Source: Candidatus Pseudobacter hemicellulosilyticus (GTDB taxonomy: Bacteria; Bacteroidota; Bacteroidia; Chitinophagales; Chitinophagaceae). From it: DNA of 64,000 bases. Positions 36,679 through 45,993 of this stretch are shown here, one piece after another. A program made the position numbers and the translations under genes. Below the pieces are notes generated by a model. It was given only the letters and a program-made list of their open reading frames with translations. It ran no database searches and was not told where the DNA came from. Positions within the stretch are counted from its first letter, which is position 1; the number at the start of each line of letters is the position of its first letter. The stretch covers positions 186,001 through 250,000 of the forward strand of contig CP119311.1 of assembly GCA_029202545.1 (NCBI GenBank). Reading direction: 5' to 3'.

Positions 36679-38688
36679 TTATCCTTTCAAATAATCCTCA
36701 TTAAAAAATCCAAGTGCAAGTTCCCTCCATTGAATTTGAGTATTATCCAGCAAAGTAATATCCATCCTTTTCACGTTCCGAATAAATTCTTGCTGAATAT
36801 TCTCATTAGGCAACAATTTTTCAATACTTTTTGCTTCTATTCCAATAGTGCCACCAGTGCTATACAAAATGCCTTTAAGAAAGAATAATAAGTTCCTTTC
36901 TGACTTGAGAAGTGCCGGTAACAGTTCTTCGTATTTTCGGGAATTATATTTTGCGTAATCAAAGAGAAAAAGCAAAGTATAGTAACTAAATGGCTTTGGA
37001 ATTTCTCCAGCTAGGAAATAATTTTCATGGTTTTGCAAATGACCCAAGTAATATTTCATAAGGTCATCATGTTTTTTTAAGTAAAATTCCTTAAAAGAGT
37101 GTGCATTGTATGGAAATCCGTTGTCTTTTCCTTGACTATCAAGCATAAAATGGAGGAAAAAAATCCTTGCATTATCCGTAGTCTGGGTCTTTCTTAAAAG
37201 TATTTCAATAAAGTGATTAAAATACAGGTTTTGTTCTTTTTCCTTTTGCGACAATAAATTAACTATGGCATTACCAATTCCCTTGGGATCACTAAGTAAT
37301 TCATCTGAATAGGCATTAAAAAAAACAAACAAATCTTCCACAAGTTTAAAATCCCACTCGAAATACCTATCTGACAATTCATTGTCATTTAATCGGATTA
37401 ACAGATTATCCAATCTCCCGAGATCAGAAACTGCTTTTAAAAAATCAACCCTCCTATCAGATGTCTGCATAAATTGGCTAAACTCGACTTCACTTATATC
37501 TTTGGATGAAATCTTTAAAGTAAAGTATTTTGAGCTGTTTTTTGGATCATACAATCTCTTGTTAACAACATTTTTAAATTTCCCAATTCCTTGTCTGGGG
37601 AACAGAAATCTGACTAACTTTTTTGTGGTGGGATTTTCGAATCTCAATAACTCTCCATCTGTTGATAGGTTATTGTGGCTTCCATATAGATATTTAGCAC
37701 CTACCAGATGCTCATAAATGTTTTGATAGGCTTCGAAGTCTTGTAGTCTTATGGCCTCCAAAATTAAAAAATCTGTTACATCTATGTCATTTGAAATTGA
37801 AGGCAACGAAAATTGTAACGAGTTTTGATAGCGATATATGTCACGAAGAGTCAAAAAATATTGCTTAATGCCTACATGAAGCCATACAGATGAAAATGAA
37901 GCGGCGCTATAGTTGATTTTATAATCCGCACATAGTTGCTCCAAATAGTTGAAAAATATTAATTCTATTTTTTCTGCTGGAGCTTCTGGTATTAGAAAAT
38001 CCGCCTGCACGATTTTATCCAGATACTTTTTCCCGTAATCCTTAAATTGAGATTCTATTGATAGTTCAATTGCTTCCCTATCGTATGCAATAAAATAGTA
38101 CGTGTTCTTGAAACAACCTGTAAGCTTTAATACTTGTAGCAATTCAAATACTTGTTTTGGAGATAGCCTGTCTATATCGTCAATTAAAATGAAGAGCTTT
38201 TTATTTGTTTTTACTAGAAGTTTATCTATTTCATTTTTAAGAGCCAAAGGAGTATCCGAATCTAAATAGTTTTTTACCATATCACCGATTTCCTTCCCAA
38301 AATCACCCACTCCCGCATTCACTATTCTTGCGTGCTTCAACTTCCCTGTAAAAAAAAGAATTGCTTTTTTCCACCATGTCTTATGTTGAATACGGCTTGC
38401 TAGTTCCTTTAAAAATACCTTAGAAATATCGTCCTTGTTTATGAACATCCATGGGTTGAATTCCAAAATACCGTAAGTATAGTTTTCTTTTTTACAGGCA
38501 ACCTCCAAATCTCTTTTTATATAAAACAGAAGAGTAGATTTACCGCTACCCCATTTACCAGTAAGTGCAGTTACAAATCCAGAGGTTTGTATCCTGGAAG
38601 TTTTGATAATACCATCAACTATCTGCTTTGCAAAGGTTTCTCGATCAAGTAGATCATTTTCAGGCATACTGTCGTGCGCAAGAATCAT
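36679..38688 (-). CDS. KAP-family P-loop NTPase
   Basis: A 669-residue STAND/AAA-like NTPase of the KAP family. The Walker A motif GKWGSGKST is at 44-52, the family motif FNPW at 77-80, and Walker B LFILIDDIDR at 165-174, followed by LSPKQVFELLQVLKL. The rest (about 230-669) is helical with no recognised domain, and no clear membrane helix is visible, unlike many KAP proteins. KAP NTPases occur in phage-exclusion and other defence settings, so a defence role is plausible but inferred. It lies in the AT-rich island and has the same base composition. Confidence 0.88.
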   Translation of the reverse strand: MILAHDSMPENDLLDRETFAKQIVDGIIKTSRIQTSGFVTALTGKWGSGKSTLLFYIKRDLEVACKKENYTYGILEFNPWMFINKDDISKVFLKELASRIQHKTWWKKAILFFTGKLKHARIVNAGVGDFGKEIGDMVKNYLDSDTPLALKNEIDKLLVKTNKKLFILIDDIDRLSPKQVFELLQVLKLTGCFKNTYYFIAYDREAIELSIESQFKDYGKKYLDKIVQADFLIPEAPAEKIELIFFNYLEQLCADYKINYSAASFSSVWLHVGIKQYFLTLRDIYRYQNSLQFSLPSISNDIDVTDFLILEAIRLQDFEAYQNIYEHLVGAKYLYGSHNNLSTDGELLRFENPTTKKLVRFLFPRQGIGKFKNVVNKRLYDPKNSSKYFTLKISSKDISEVEFSQFMQTSDRRVDFLKAVSDLGRLDNLLIRLNDNELSDRYFEWDFKLVEDLFVFFNAYSDELLSDPKGIGNAIVNLLSQKEKEQNLYFNHFIEILLRKTQTTDNARIFFLHFMLDSQGKDNGFPYNAHSFKEFYLKKHDDLMKYYLGHLQNHENYFLAGEIPKPFSYYTLLFLFDYAKYNSRKYEELLPALLKSERNLLFFLKGILYSTGGTIGIEAKSIEKLLPNENIQQEFIRNVKRMDITLLDNTQIQWRELALGFFNEDYLKG

Positions 38689-39122
38689 GTTTATATTTAA
38701 TTTACAAAGTGACGGGCATTATAATTTTCATGGCTTACACCATATAAATTACTATAAATAAAACAATAAATATAGCCATTGGGCATTTTTTTCAATTGGC
38801 TTACTCGTGTAGGAAGCCTGCCAGAATTGTAGTATATCATCAAAGAGGCCACTATTTTATTCATACAGCAAGAATTTATTGATCCGGCAGAATTGATCAA
38901 TTACATACTGTATTACTTGCCTTCTAGCAGAGAAATGACATCTACTTAAAAAAGCATTTCACTATTTTAAAGGATGAGCAAAAGAAATAGTTATTGATGA
39001 AACTATTAAGGGGATAGCATGGATAGGATTGTCACTCGAGAATTACATTAACACTAAACAGCGAAAGAGCTATATTTTTGTACGTTTATCGAAAGCAGAG
39101 GATATTTGCACATGCGTAGGAA
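38689..39122. other. AT-rich intergenic stretch with a doubtful small ORF
   Basis: 434 bp between two island genes on the minus strand. A 67-codon frame at 38697-38900 ends 8 bp before the KAP start and contains LPTRVSQLKKMPNGYIYCFI. I do not recognise it; it may be a small leader gene of the KAP operon or a remnant of a decayed gene. Nothing else could be supported in the remainder. Confidence 0.3.
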
Positions 39123-39986
39123 TTATTCCTCTGTTGCACTTAAAGGACGCACTTTGTGCTCTTCTGCATAATCTATTATTATCTGACTTTCGGATACATC
39201 TAAGTAGTTTACTAGATTAGAGTCTCTTAGCTGGTTCCAAACTTCGTGCTGTTTTGCATATCTCAGTTTGTCAGGTTCAGAAGCAACTAAAAAGTCCTTC
39301 ATCGAAATATTATTACTTAAATAGGTTGTTTTTAGCTGCAGGAAAGAATTAATATGATTTGTCACTGTTTGATAATTGCTTTCCATATCTATAGTTTGCG
39401 CAAAAACATCAATTTCATTTTTTCCAGCAAACTCAACCTTTACATTTGATATAAGGTTAGGCACCGTATCGGGAGTAATCATTTTATTAACATCAAAATG
39501 CTGAATGATCTTAGCTCCAAATCTATTTTGAATTATATCAAACGGTTTTAATCTCTCATTTTCTTCCACCTCATTTATCAATTCATCAACATATCGTTCA
39601 AACAACTTCTCGAAATTCTGAAAGCTTATATCAAGATTGATACTCTTGGGGCTGGAAAAGGAAACAGTATTATTCGAGTATTTGCTGAGGTATGAAATAT
39701 ATGAAGCTGAAAAAGTACTTTCAAACATCCTTTTTTTAAAAATCTTAAAACCTCTTTTTTGAGCATTTTCAGAACTCTCTCCTTCTAGTTTTTGTTCGAT
39801 ATTAACTAGAATATCATTAAGCATTTTATTTGCTGAAAGATGCACCAATTTTCTGGCTGCTTTTTGCTTATTTTTAGAAAAGGCAAAGTATACTTGGTCC
39901 TCATTAAACAACAATAGCCCTATTGAAATCTTTTCTTGGATTTCAGGTCTGATTAAAACTGACAGTATGCTGTATTGAGTACCCAT
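39123..39986 (-). CDS. DUF3037-like protein paired with a HipA-like kinase
   Basis: A 287-residue protein. The opening (MGTQYSILSVLIRPEIQEKI, then SIGLLLFNEDQVYFAFSKNK) matches the pattern of DUF3037 proteins, which begin with a short beta region followed by a G-V/I-L-F stretch. The remaining 200 residues are helical and charged, longer than the usual DUF3037 domain. Its start overlaps the kinase stop by one base (TAATG), so the two are translationally coupled. DUF3037 genes are often next to HipA-like kinases, which supports the assignment. Function unknown; a partner, antitoxin or target role for the kinase is inference. Confidence 0.6.
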   Translation of the reverse strand: MGTQYSILSVLIRPEIQEKISIGLLLFNEDQVYFAFSKNKQKAARKLVHLSANKMLNDILVNIEQKLEGESSENAQKRGFKIFKKRMFESTFSASYISYLSKYSNNTVSFSSPKSINLDISFQNFEKLFERYVDELINEVEENERLKPFDIIQNRFGAKIIQHFDVNKMITPDTVPNLISNVKVEFAGKNEIDVFAQTIDMESNYQTVTNHINSFLQLKTTYLSNNISMKDFLVASEPDKLRYAKQHEVWNQLRDSNLVNYLDVSESQIIIDYAEEHKVRPLSATEE

Positions 39987-40813
39987 TATTTAGGTTGTAA
40001 AAAATTCAAAAACTCTATAAAACTGTTCCAACAAATTTCGAACCAATCGTCATTCAAAAGAAATTGTTTAAGTTCTCCTTCCTTCTTAACGATGTTTATA
40101 TCCCAACTTTGTGGAATCTCTTGTAAGATTTTACCCACTTTTTTGCCGCAATTTCGGCTATAAAGGTAGAACCTTTCTTTAAGGCCTTCTAGGTTATCCT
40201 TGTTTTTTAATTCGCCCTTATGAAATAACTTATAAAATAATGTTGAATATATCAAATTATCTTCATATGTAATTGGAGTTAAACCCCGCTCGAAATTCCC
40301 ATGATTAAAGCAAGCTTCGTGGTCTATTGGGTAAATAACATATTCACCATCAACATGTTTGTATAAAATGTTGTAGTTGCCGGAACTGCGGTCCTCATTA
40401 CAGGTCCAAATGTCGAAAAATGCAAGCTTTAGTAGGTCATTCTTCAATTCTCGCTTTGGGCGGGCATTAACTAGAACATCTTCATTTATTTTACTTAAAT
40501 CAGCCACACCCTGTATTTCTTGAAGCCCGAAACTTGGTACATCAAAGCTCTTTCGCACAATTCCTAGATTCTGAGGAATATGTTCTGGTAGCACCTGAAT
40601 CAGCCCAATCGGCACCCGACGAAATTCCCAGCACTCAAGGAATGACGCAATAAGATATTCTTTGAAGAGTTTATGGGCAGCCCCGACATGTCCATGGTAT
40701 TTACAGTAGTAGAAATTGAGGTCAGATGCATGTACCATTATAGGCCTATTCTGGGTAGCCTTAATGTTCCCTATTTCAAGTGCTTCTATTGATTCAAGTA
40801 TCACCAAATCCAT
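39986..40813 (-). CDS. HipA-like kinase domain protein
   Basis: A 275-residue protein resembling HipA-family serine/threonine kinases. A possible ATP-anchoring Glu is in LFKEYLIASF (about 52). The catalytic loop is DIWTCNEDRSSGN (134-146), matching the H/DxxxxNxDR form with Asp 141, and the metal-binding DHE is at 164-166 (YPIDHEACF). It is much shorter than HipA (about 440 residues) and lacks the N-terminal HipA subdomain, so it fits the minimal HipA-like group found with DUF3037. Such kinases phosphorylate translation factors or tRNA synthetases in toxin systems; the target here is unknown. It is first in the two-gene operon. Confidence 0.72.
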   Translation of the reverse strand: MDLVILESIEALEIGNIKATQNRPIMVHASDLNFYYCKYHGHVGAAHKLFKEYLIASFLECWEFRRVPIGLIQVLPEHIPQNLGIVRKSFDVPSFGLQEIQGVADLSKINEDVLVNARPKRELKNDLLKLAFFDIWTCNEDRSSGNYNILYKHVDGEYVIYPIDHEACFNHGNFERGLTPITYEDNLIYSTLFYKLFHKGELKNKDNLEGLKERFYLYSRNCGKKVGKILQEIPQSWDINIVKKEGELKQFLLNDDWFEICWNSFIEFLNFLQPK

Positions 40814-41036
40814 TAAATAGCCATCTAAGATACTGTCATTTTACAATTCGGCAAAAAAGCCCTAAATCAATGTCAACAACATGACCATTAAAACATAAAT
40901 TCGCCATCATTAGGACATTGAGTTCAATCCGTATTAAGTGTATACATAAGGAGGGTTATAAAAGACCACCTTCGCTCCTTATTTACATTTCCTCATTTTA
41001 CTTTGGTAAATGTCAATTTACATGCATCTGTCACCA

Positions 41037-42995
41037 TTACCGTATTGACACCTCTCCCACTTTCTTCGGCAGCCAGACCTGCATCTCTGCCGGGCCACGG
41101 TTGTTCCAGCTGAAATAAGGGATCGCCTTCACCGGTTCGTCCTTCATCACAATGGATACGCCGTCAGCGCCTGGCACGGGCACCCGGCCGGTGAACGTAA
41201 TGCTGTTGACGCCACCCAGCAGACCGGCCTCATACTGCACGTTAAAAGACGGCTTTTCCGGTATAATAAAATGCCAGGCTTTCTCCTCATTATCCGGCCC
41301 CTCTACGCAGTAGACAAAGGGCCCATATTGCAGGGCCACCCGGTCCTTGTTCTGCTGTAGATCAGGCCTGGATTCAATAGTCCTCACTTCCATAGGCGTG
41401 TTGATCTCCACCACATCACCCTTTTTCCAATTCCTGCTGATCACCAGGTAGCCACTCTCTTCCGTGGCATTGACCGGCTGTCCGTTCACGGTGATGCTCA
41501 TGCGGGAAGGAACGGTATTGGTATACCGGTAGAGATCGCCGGGCGCAGGCGTGCTTAGCCAGCCCGGTTTGCGGATCCGCAACTGATTTATCTTTTTGGG
41601 TAACTCCTGTATAGTGAGGGTACTACTACCTTTCCAGGGATACCCTGTTTGCAGGCTTACCGAAATTTTCTCTTTGCCCATCGGCATATCCAGGTTGCTG
41701 CCGATAAAGAGATTTACCCAGAGCGCATTGGTGGATACACTATAGATGTAATCACCCACTGAAGCTACCAGCCGGGCCACATTGGAAGGACAGCAGGCCG
41801 TACCGAACCACTCGCTGCGGTTGTGCTGACCCGAAGAAGCCAGGGGATTACCATAAAAGAACCTGTCGCCGCTCCTGGAAAGCCCATCCAGCGCTCCGTT
41901 GTACAGGGATCTTTCCAATACATCTATATAACGGGCATTACCGGTGAGCATGTTCATCCGCTGGTTCCAGAAGACCATGCCTACAGAGGCGCAGGTCTCA
42001 CAATAGGCCTGCTCGTTGGGCAGGTCGTAATCTTTTCCAAATCCTTCGTTGGAACCCTGTGAGCCGATGCCACCGGTGATATACATATTGCGGTGCACCA
42101 CATCTTCCCAGATAGCATTCATGGCCGTGATATACCCGGCGTCATTGGTCACTGCCGCCACATCGGCCGCACCGGTATAGAGGTACATGGCGCGTACGGC
42201 ATGACCGGTAATATTGCGTTGCTGCTTTACAGGAATATCATCCTGGCAATAAGCAGGATCTTTCCATTCGTTCCAGATCTTTCCTTTGCCATACCCCCTG
42301 CCTCTTTGCTCCAGGAACCACTGGGCCAGTTCCAGGTAACGGCGTTCATTGGTCAGGTGGTAGAGGCGCATCAAGGCCAGCTCAATTTCCTGGTGACCAC
42401 TCACCCAGGGGCGGTTCAGCTTGCGGAAATAATCATCTATATGATTAGCGAAGCGGATACCCACCTGCAGCAATTCTTTTTTACCGGTGGTATTGTAGTA
42501 GGCGATACCAGCCTCAATGAGGTGACCGGCACAGTAATCCTCATGCTTCTCCATATCGGTCCACCGCTTGTTGATATCTGTAAGCTGGAAGTAGGTATTC
42601 AGGTAGCCGTCCTTCATTTGCGCGGCGGCAATGCGGGCGATCCAGTTATCGGCTTTTACTTCCAGCAGGGAATCCTTATGGTTCTTCAAGGAATAGGCTA
42701 TTGCTTCCAATGCCTTGAATACATCGGAATCATCATAGTAAATCCCTTCATGCTGGCCGCTGCCTTTGGCAGCTTTGTCAAAGTTGCGCAGCCGGGCAGT
42801 CTTGCTCTCGGTATACAGGATGCAGGTACTGAGGGTGGAGGTGGCCACGGTGTTCATGCGCTCGCTCCAGAAGGGGTCAGTAACACTGACCAGGTGAAAA
42901 TTTACGGGGGTCAGTTTTTGCAGGGACGTTTGCTGCGCCAGGGCTGGCAGGGCCTGGGAAGCCACGACAAGCGTCGTGAATAGTGTTTTGTTCAT
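41037..42995 (-). CDS. Glycoside hydrolase family 127, beta-L-arabinofuranosidase type
   Basis: A secreted enzyme of 652 residues from the ATG at 42995 (a GTG at 43001 is an alternative), with a signal peptide to about residue 22. It is expected to release L-arabinose from beta-linked arabinofuranosides. The zinc/thiol site of GH127 is complete: the Glu equivalent to the acid/base in GSNEGFG (E317), the YCETC motif (E333, C335) and the ACCPSN pair with the cysteine nucleophile (C401, C402). The (alpha/alpha)6 barrel is followed by beta domains. It starts 73 bp after the FAD/Fe-S enzyme stop on the same strand and may belong to the aldolase operon. Confidence 0.93.
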   Translation of the reverse strand: MNKTLFTTLVVASQALPALAQQTSLQKLTPVNFHLVSVTDPFWSERMNTVATSTLSTCILYTESKTARLRNFDKAAKGSGQHEGIYYDDSDVFKALEAIAYSLKNHKDSLLEVKADNWIARIAAAQMKDGYLNTYFQLTDINKRWTDMEKHEDYCAGHLIEAGIAYYNTTGKKELLQVGIRFANHIDDYFRKLNRPWVSGHQEIELALMRLYHLTNERRYLELAQWFLEQRGRGYGKGKIWNEWKDPAYCQDDIPVKQQRNITGHAVRAMYLYTGAADVAAVTNDAGYITAMNAIWEDVVHRNMYITGGIGSQGSNEGFGKDYDLPNEQAYCETCASVGMVFWNQRMNMLTGNARYIDVLERSLYNGALDGLSRSGDRFFYGNPLASSGQHNRSEWFGTACCPSNVARLVASVGDYIYSVSTNALWVNLFIGSNLDMPMGKEKISVSLQTGYPWKGSSTLTIQELPKKINQLRIRKPGWLSTPAPGDLYRYTNTVPSRMSITVNGQPVNATEESGYLVISRNWKKGDVVEINTPMEVRTIESRPDLQQNKDRVALQYGPFVYCVEGPDNEEKAWHFIIPEKPSFNVQYEAGLLGGVNSITFTGRVPVPGADGVSIVMKDEPVKAIPYFSWNNRGPAEMQVWLPKKVGEVSIR

Positions 42996-43068
42996 GGTCA
43001 CAAGTACGCCGGCGGTTTGTTCCGGAACCGCAAAATTACAGAGAAGCAGGTATTTGCAGCTACATTAT

Positions 43069-45957
43069 TCAGGCCATCACCTCATCCGCCAGGTAAAGAA
43101 TGGATTCGTAATTGGCCTTGGTAGCTTCAGACAGGGCCATTTCGCAGGTTTTTGTAGAAGAGTAATAACCGTTATACGACTGGCTGCTGACCTCTGCAGC
43201 TTCGGCACTGGTGGCCGCAGCCGTAAGCTCAGGAAACAGAAAGCCGCGATCCCCCGCCATGCCGCAGCAGCCCGCCTGTACCGGCACCGTTACCTCATTT
43301 GCGAAATGACGGGCAATGCGGACAAACTTATCTTCCGTACCCAGTTTCTTTAAGGAACAGACAGGATGCAGGACTATGTTTTCCTTTTTGTGCAATGGTC
43401 CAGCCACCGGCAGCACCATATCATGCAGGAAGTCTACACTGTCTAAGATGCGCAACTGATCATAGAGCTGCTGTTTATCGGGTGATAATGCAGGGCGCAG
43501 GTGTTTCAACGTGTAAACACAGGAGCTTACATCCATGATCACGGGATACAAGCCGGAAGCTGTAGCGGACCAGAGACTGTCCACAATTTTATTGGCGGTA
43601 TAACTATAGGCAGCCTGGAACCCTTTGCTGGAGAAGATCTGGCCGCAGCAGCTGCCCTGGAGGTCTTTGGGGATCAGCACCTGCACGCCGGCTTTCCTGG
43701 CCACACTGAGAAAGGTGTCCAGGATATTTTTCTTCCCTTCCGTATGACTGCCCATCACCCGGGAGATGCAGCTGGGAAAATAGACAATTGTTCTTGCAGC
43801 CAGGGTTTCAGTCTGAACGCCAGTGCCCTTCAAAACAGGTTCGCCGGAACCCGTCTTTTCTGACAACTGCCGCAGACTGCTCAATGATGGCGGCCCCGGA
43901 ATTTGCGGGGACCATAAAGGAATAGTGGGGACGAACCAACGCAGTCCCTTAGTAAGTGCAGGCATGCCTTTACCTCCTGTCAGGCTGTTCACCAAACTAC
44001 CGGAACGCAGCGCCATCCGGACCGACCGCTCCACCAGGCCAAAATTCTTAGCCACCCGCAACGCAAGTTTGTTGGCAGCAGCGTCATGACTTTCGCGGCG
44101 CAGTCTTTTGACCAGGTCGCCGGTATTGATATCCACCGGGCAATTGCTGGCGCAAAGCCCATCTACCGCACAGGTATCCAGTCCGTCATATTGGTATTCC
44201 TTCAGCAGCTGGTCATACTGATCCTGCCGACCGGCTACCTTCAGACCCACCAAGGCCCGACGGACCACAATACGCCGGCGTGGCGTCAGGGTCAGGTCGC
44301 GGGAAGGACAAACCGTTTCACAGAAGCCGCATTCAATGCAGCGGTCCACTTCCCCCTCTACCGAAGGCAGGGATTTCAGGTGGCGGATATGACCTTTGGG
44401 ATCGGTATTGATGATAACACCAGGATTCAGCAGCCCCATGGGATCAATAGCCTGCTTGAGCTGCTGCATGATGGCATAGAGTGCTGTACCCCATTCTGTT
44501 TCCACGAAGGGCGCCATATTCCGGCCTGTGCCATGCTCTGCTTTCAGGGCGCCATCGTATTGCTTTACCACCAACGCTACCACAGCCTGCATGAACCGGT
44601 CGTAGCGGGTCACTTCTTCGGGTGTATGAAAAGATTGCTTGACCACAAAATGCAGGTTGCCATCCTTGGCATGACCAAAGATGATGGCATCGTGGTAACC
44701 AAAGTCGCGGAACAGCTTTTGCAATTCCAGGATGGCATCCCCCAGGTGCTCCAGCGGGAAGGCGATATCTTCCAGGATCACCGTAGTGCCACTGGCCCGT
44801 ACTGCCCCAACGGCCGGGAATAAACCTTTGCGCACTTTCCATAGGAACTCGCGTTCTTTGGGATCGGTGGTGAATACCGGCATATTGAGCATGGACAGCT
44901 GTTCAGCACTGGCCAGGAAAAGATCGAGTTTAGTTGCCAGGGCTTCGGCGGTGCTTTCCTGGAATTCGATCAGCAAAGCGCTGGCCGATCCCGGCAACGT
45001 TTTGATCACCGGCATCATGCCGGGCAGGTCTTCAATGGCATGCAGGGAGGCGCGGTCCATCAATTCTACCATCTCCGCGCCGGCGCCAATCAGGGGAATA
45101 ATGGCTTTGCAGGCGGCATAGATATCCGGGAAATACAATAGGGCCGTGGCTTTGAAGGGCGGCTCAGGAACCGTGTCCAGCACAGCTTCCGCAATAAAGG
45201 CAAGCGTGCCTTCTCCGCCGATCAGCAGGTGCGCCAGTATATCCAGCGGATGCGCATGGTCAATCAGGGCATTCAGCGAATAACCCACTGTATTCTTGGT
45301 CTGGTATTTTTTGCGGATGCGCTCAAACAAAGTAGCATCGGCCAATACCTGCTGCCGCAACCGAAGCAGGGTGTCATGCAAGGGCCGGCAGCTTTCCGCA
45401 AAGCGGGTATAATCTTCCGCCAGCTCCGTAGAAAAAGTATTTCCATCCGGCAGTATAAAGCGGATATACTTAGTAGTATGGTAAGCATTGGAACGGACGC
45501 CGCAGCACATGCCGCTGGCATTGTTGGAAAGGATACCGCCCATCATGGCCGAGCCGATGCTGCTGGGATCCGGCCCTATCTTTCTACCGTATCGGCGCAG
45601 TTGCGCATTCACCATGGACCCCGTGATCCCAGGCTGTACGCGTACGGTTCGTCCCTCATTTTCCGGCTTTACGCCTCGCCAGTAGCGACCTATATCCACC
45701 AGGATACCATCCGTGATGGACTGGCCCGATAAGCTGGTCCCACCACCCCGGAATACCAGCGGTATCCGGTGCTGGTGTGAGAAACGGAACAGGGCAATGA
45801 TCTCCGCTTCATCAACGGGTAACACCACGGCCCTGGGCACCAGCTGGTAAAAACCCGCATCGGAGGCATAGGAGACCAGGTCCACAAGCCTGGTCTTTAT
45901 GCGCGATGCGGGCATAATGGCTTCCAGGAGGCGACCGGTATCAGTAGTTTGCTCCAT
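43069..45957 (-). CDS. FAD-linked oxidase fused to Fe-S/CCG domain (GlcD/D-LDH type)
   Basis: A 962-residue membrane-associated oxidoreductase combining a GlcD-like flavin half and a GlpC-like Fe-S half. The PCMH FAD-binding domain has PLVFRGGGTSLSGQSITDG and GSAMMGGILSNNASGMCCG. The FAD-oxidase C domain contains IIFGHAKDGNLHFVV and AEHGTGRNMAPFVE. The ferredoxin-type clusters follow (CIECGFCETVCPS at about 538 and CAVDGLCASNCPV at about 595), then two CCG motifs (GSCCGQ near 768, AGCCGM near 894). Relatives oxidise D-lactate, glycolate or other 2-hydroxy acids and pass electrons to quinone. It follows PfkB by 36 bp, so it probably handles a 2-hydroxy acid arising downstream of the aldolase. 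Confidence 0.92.
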   Translation of the reverse strand: MEQTTDTGRLLEAIMPASRIKTRLVDLVSYASDAGFYQLVPRAVVLPVDEAEIIALFRFSHQHRIPLVFRGGGTSLSGQSITDGILVDIGRYWRGVKPENEGRTVRVQPGITGSMVNAQLRRYGRKIGPDPSSIGSAMMGGILSNNASGMCCGVRSNAYHTTKYIRFILPDGNTFSTELAEDYTRFAESCRPLHDTLLRLRQQVLADATLFERIRKKYQTKNTVGYSLNALIDHAHPLDILAHLLIGGEGTLAFIAEAVLDTVPEPPFKATALLYFPDIYAACKAIIPLIGAGAEMVELMDRASLHAIEDLPGMMPVIKTLPGSASALLIEFQESTAEALATKLDLFLASAEQLSMLNMPVFTTDPKEREFLWKVRKGLFPAVGAVRASGTTVILEDIAFPLEHLGDAILELQKLFRDFGYHDAIIFGHAKDGNLHFVVKQSFHTPEEVTRYDRFMQAVVALVVKQYDGALKAEHGTGRNMAPFVETEWGTALYAIMQQLKQAIDPMGLLNPGVIINTDPKGHIRHLKSLPSVEGEVDRCIECGFCETVCPSRDLTLTPRRRIVVRRALVGLKVAGRQDQYDQLLKEYQYDGLDTCAVDGLCASNCPVDINTGDLVKRLRRESHDAAANKLALRVAKNFGLVERSVRMALRSGSLVNSLTGGKGMPALTKGLRWFVPTIPLWSPQIPGPPSLSSLRQLSEKTGSGEPVLKGTGVQTETLAARTIVYFPSCISRVMGSHTEGKKNILDTFLSVARKAGVQVLIPKDLQGSCCGQIFSSKGFQAAYSYTANKIVDSLWSATASGLYPVIMDVSSCVYTLKHLRPALSPDKQQLYDQLRILDSVDFLHDMVLPVAGPLHKKENIVLHPVCSLKKLGTEDKFVRIARHFANEVTVPVQAGCCGMAGDRGFLFPELTAAATSAEAAEVSSQSYNGYYSSTKTCEMALSEATKANYESILYLADEVMA

Positions 45958-45993
45958 GATCTTGATAGTTAGAAGGCCCTTTCCAGGGCAGGA

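Larger units (their letters stand above)
36550..41036. other. AT-rich island
   Basis: Base composition falls sharply after the AraC gene (36545) and recovers at the GH127 stop (41037). Genes in between use AT-rich codons, with many Lys, Asn, Ile and Phe residues, unlike their neighbours. It contains a KAP NTPase and a HipA-like/DUF3037-like pair. I found no integrase, transposase, tRNA or clear end repeats. Confidence 0.75.

Noticed and set aside
41000..41036. Weak inverted repeat after GH127 (GTAAAT/ATTTAC) as a terminator
   Set aside because: The stem is only about 6 bp and lacks a T run, so I could not support it.
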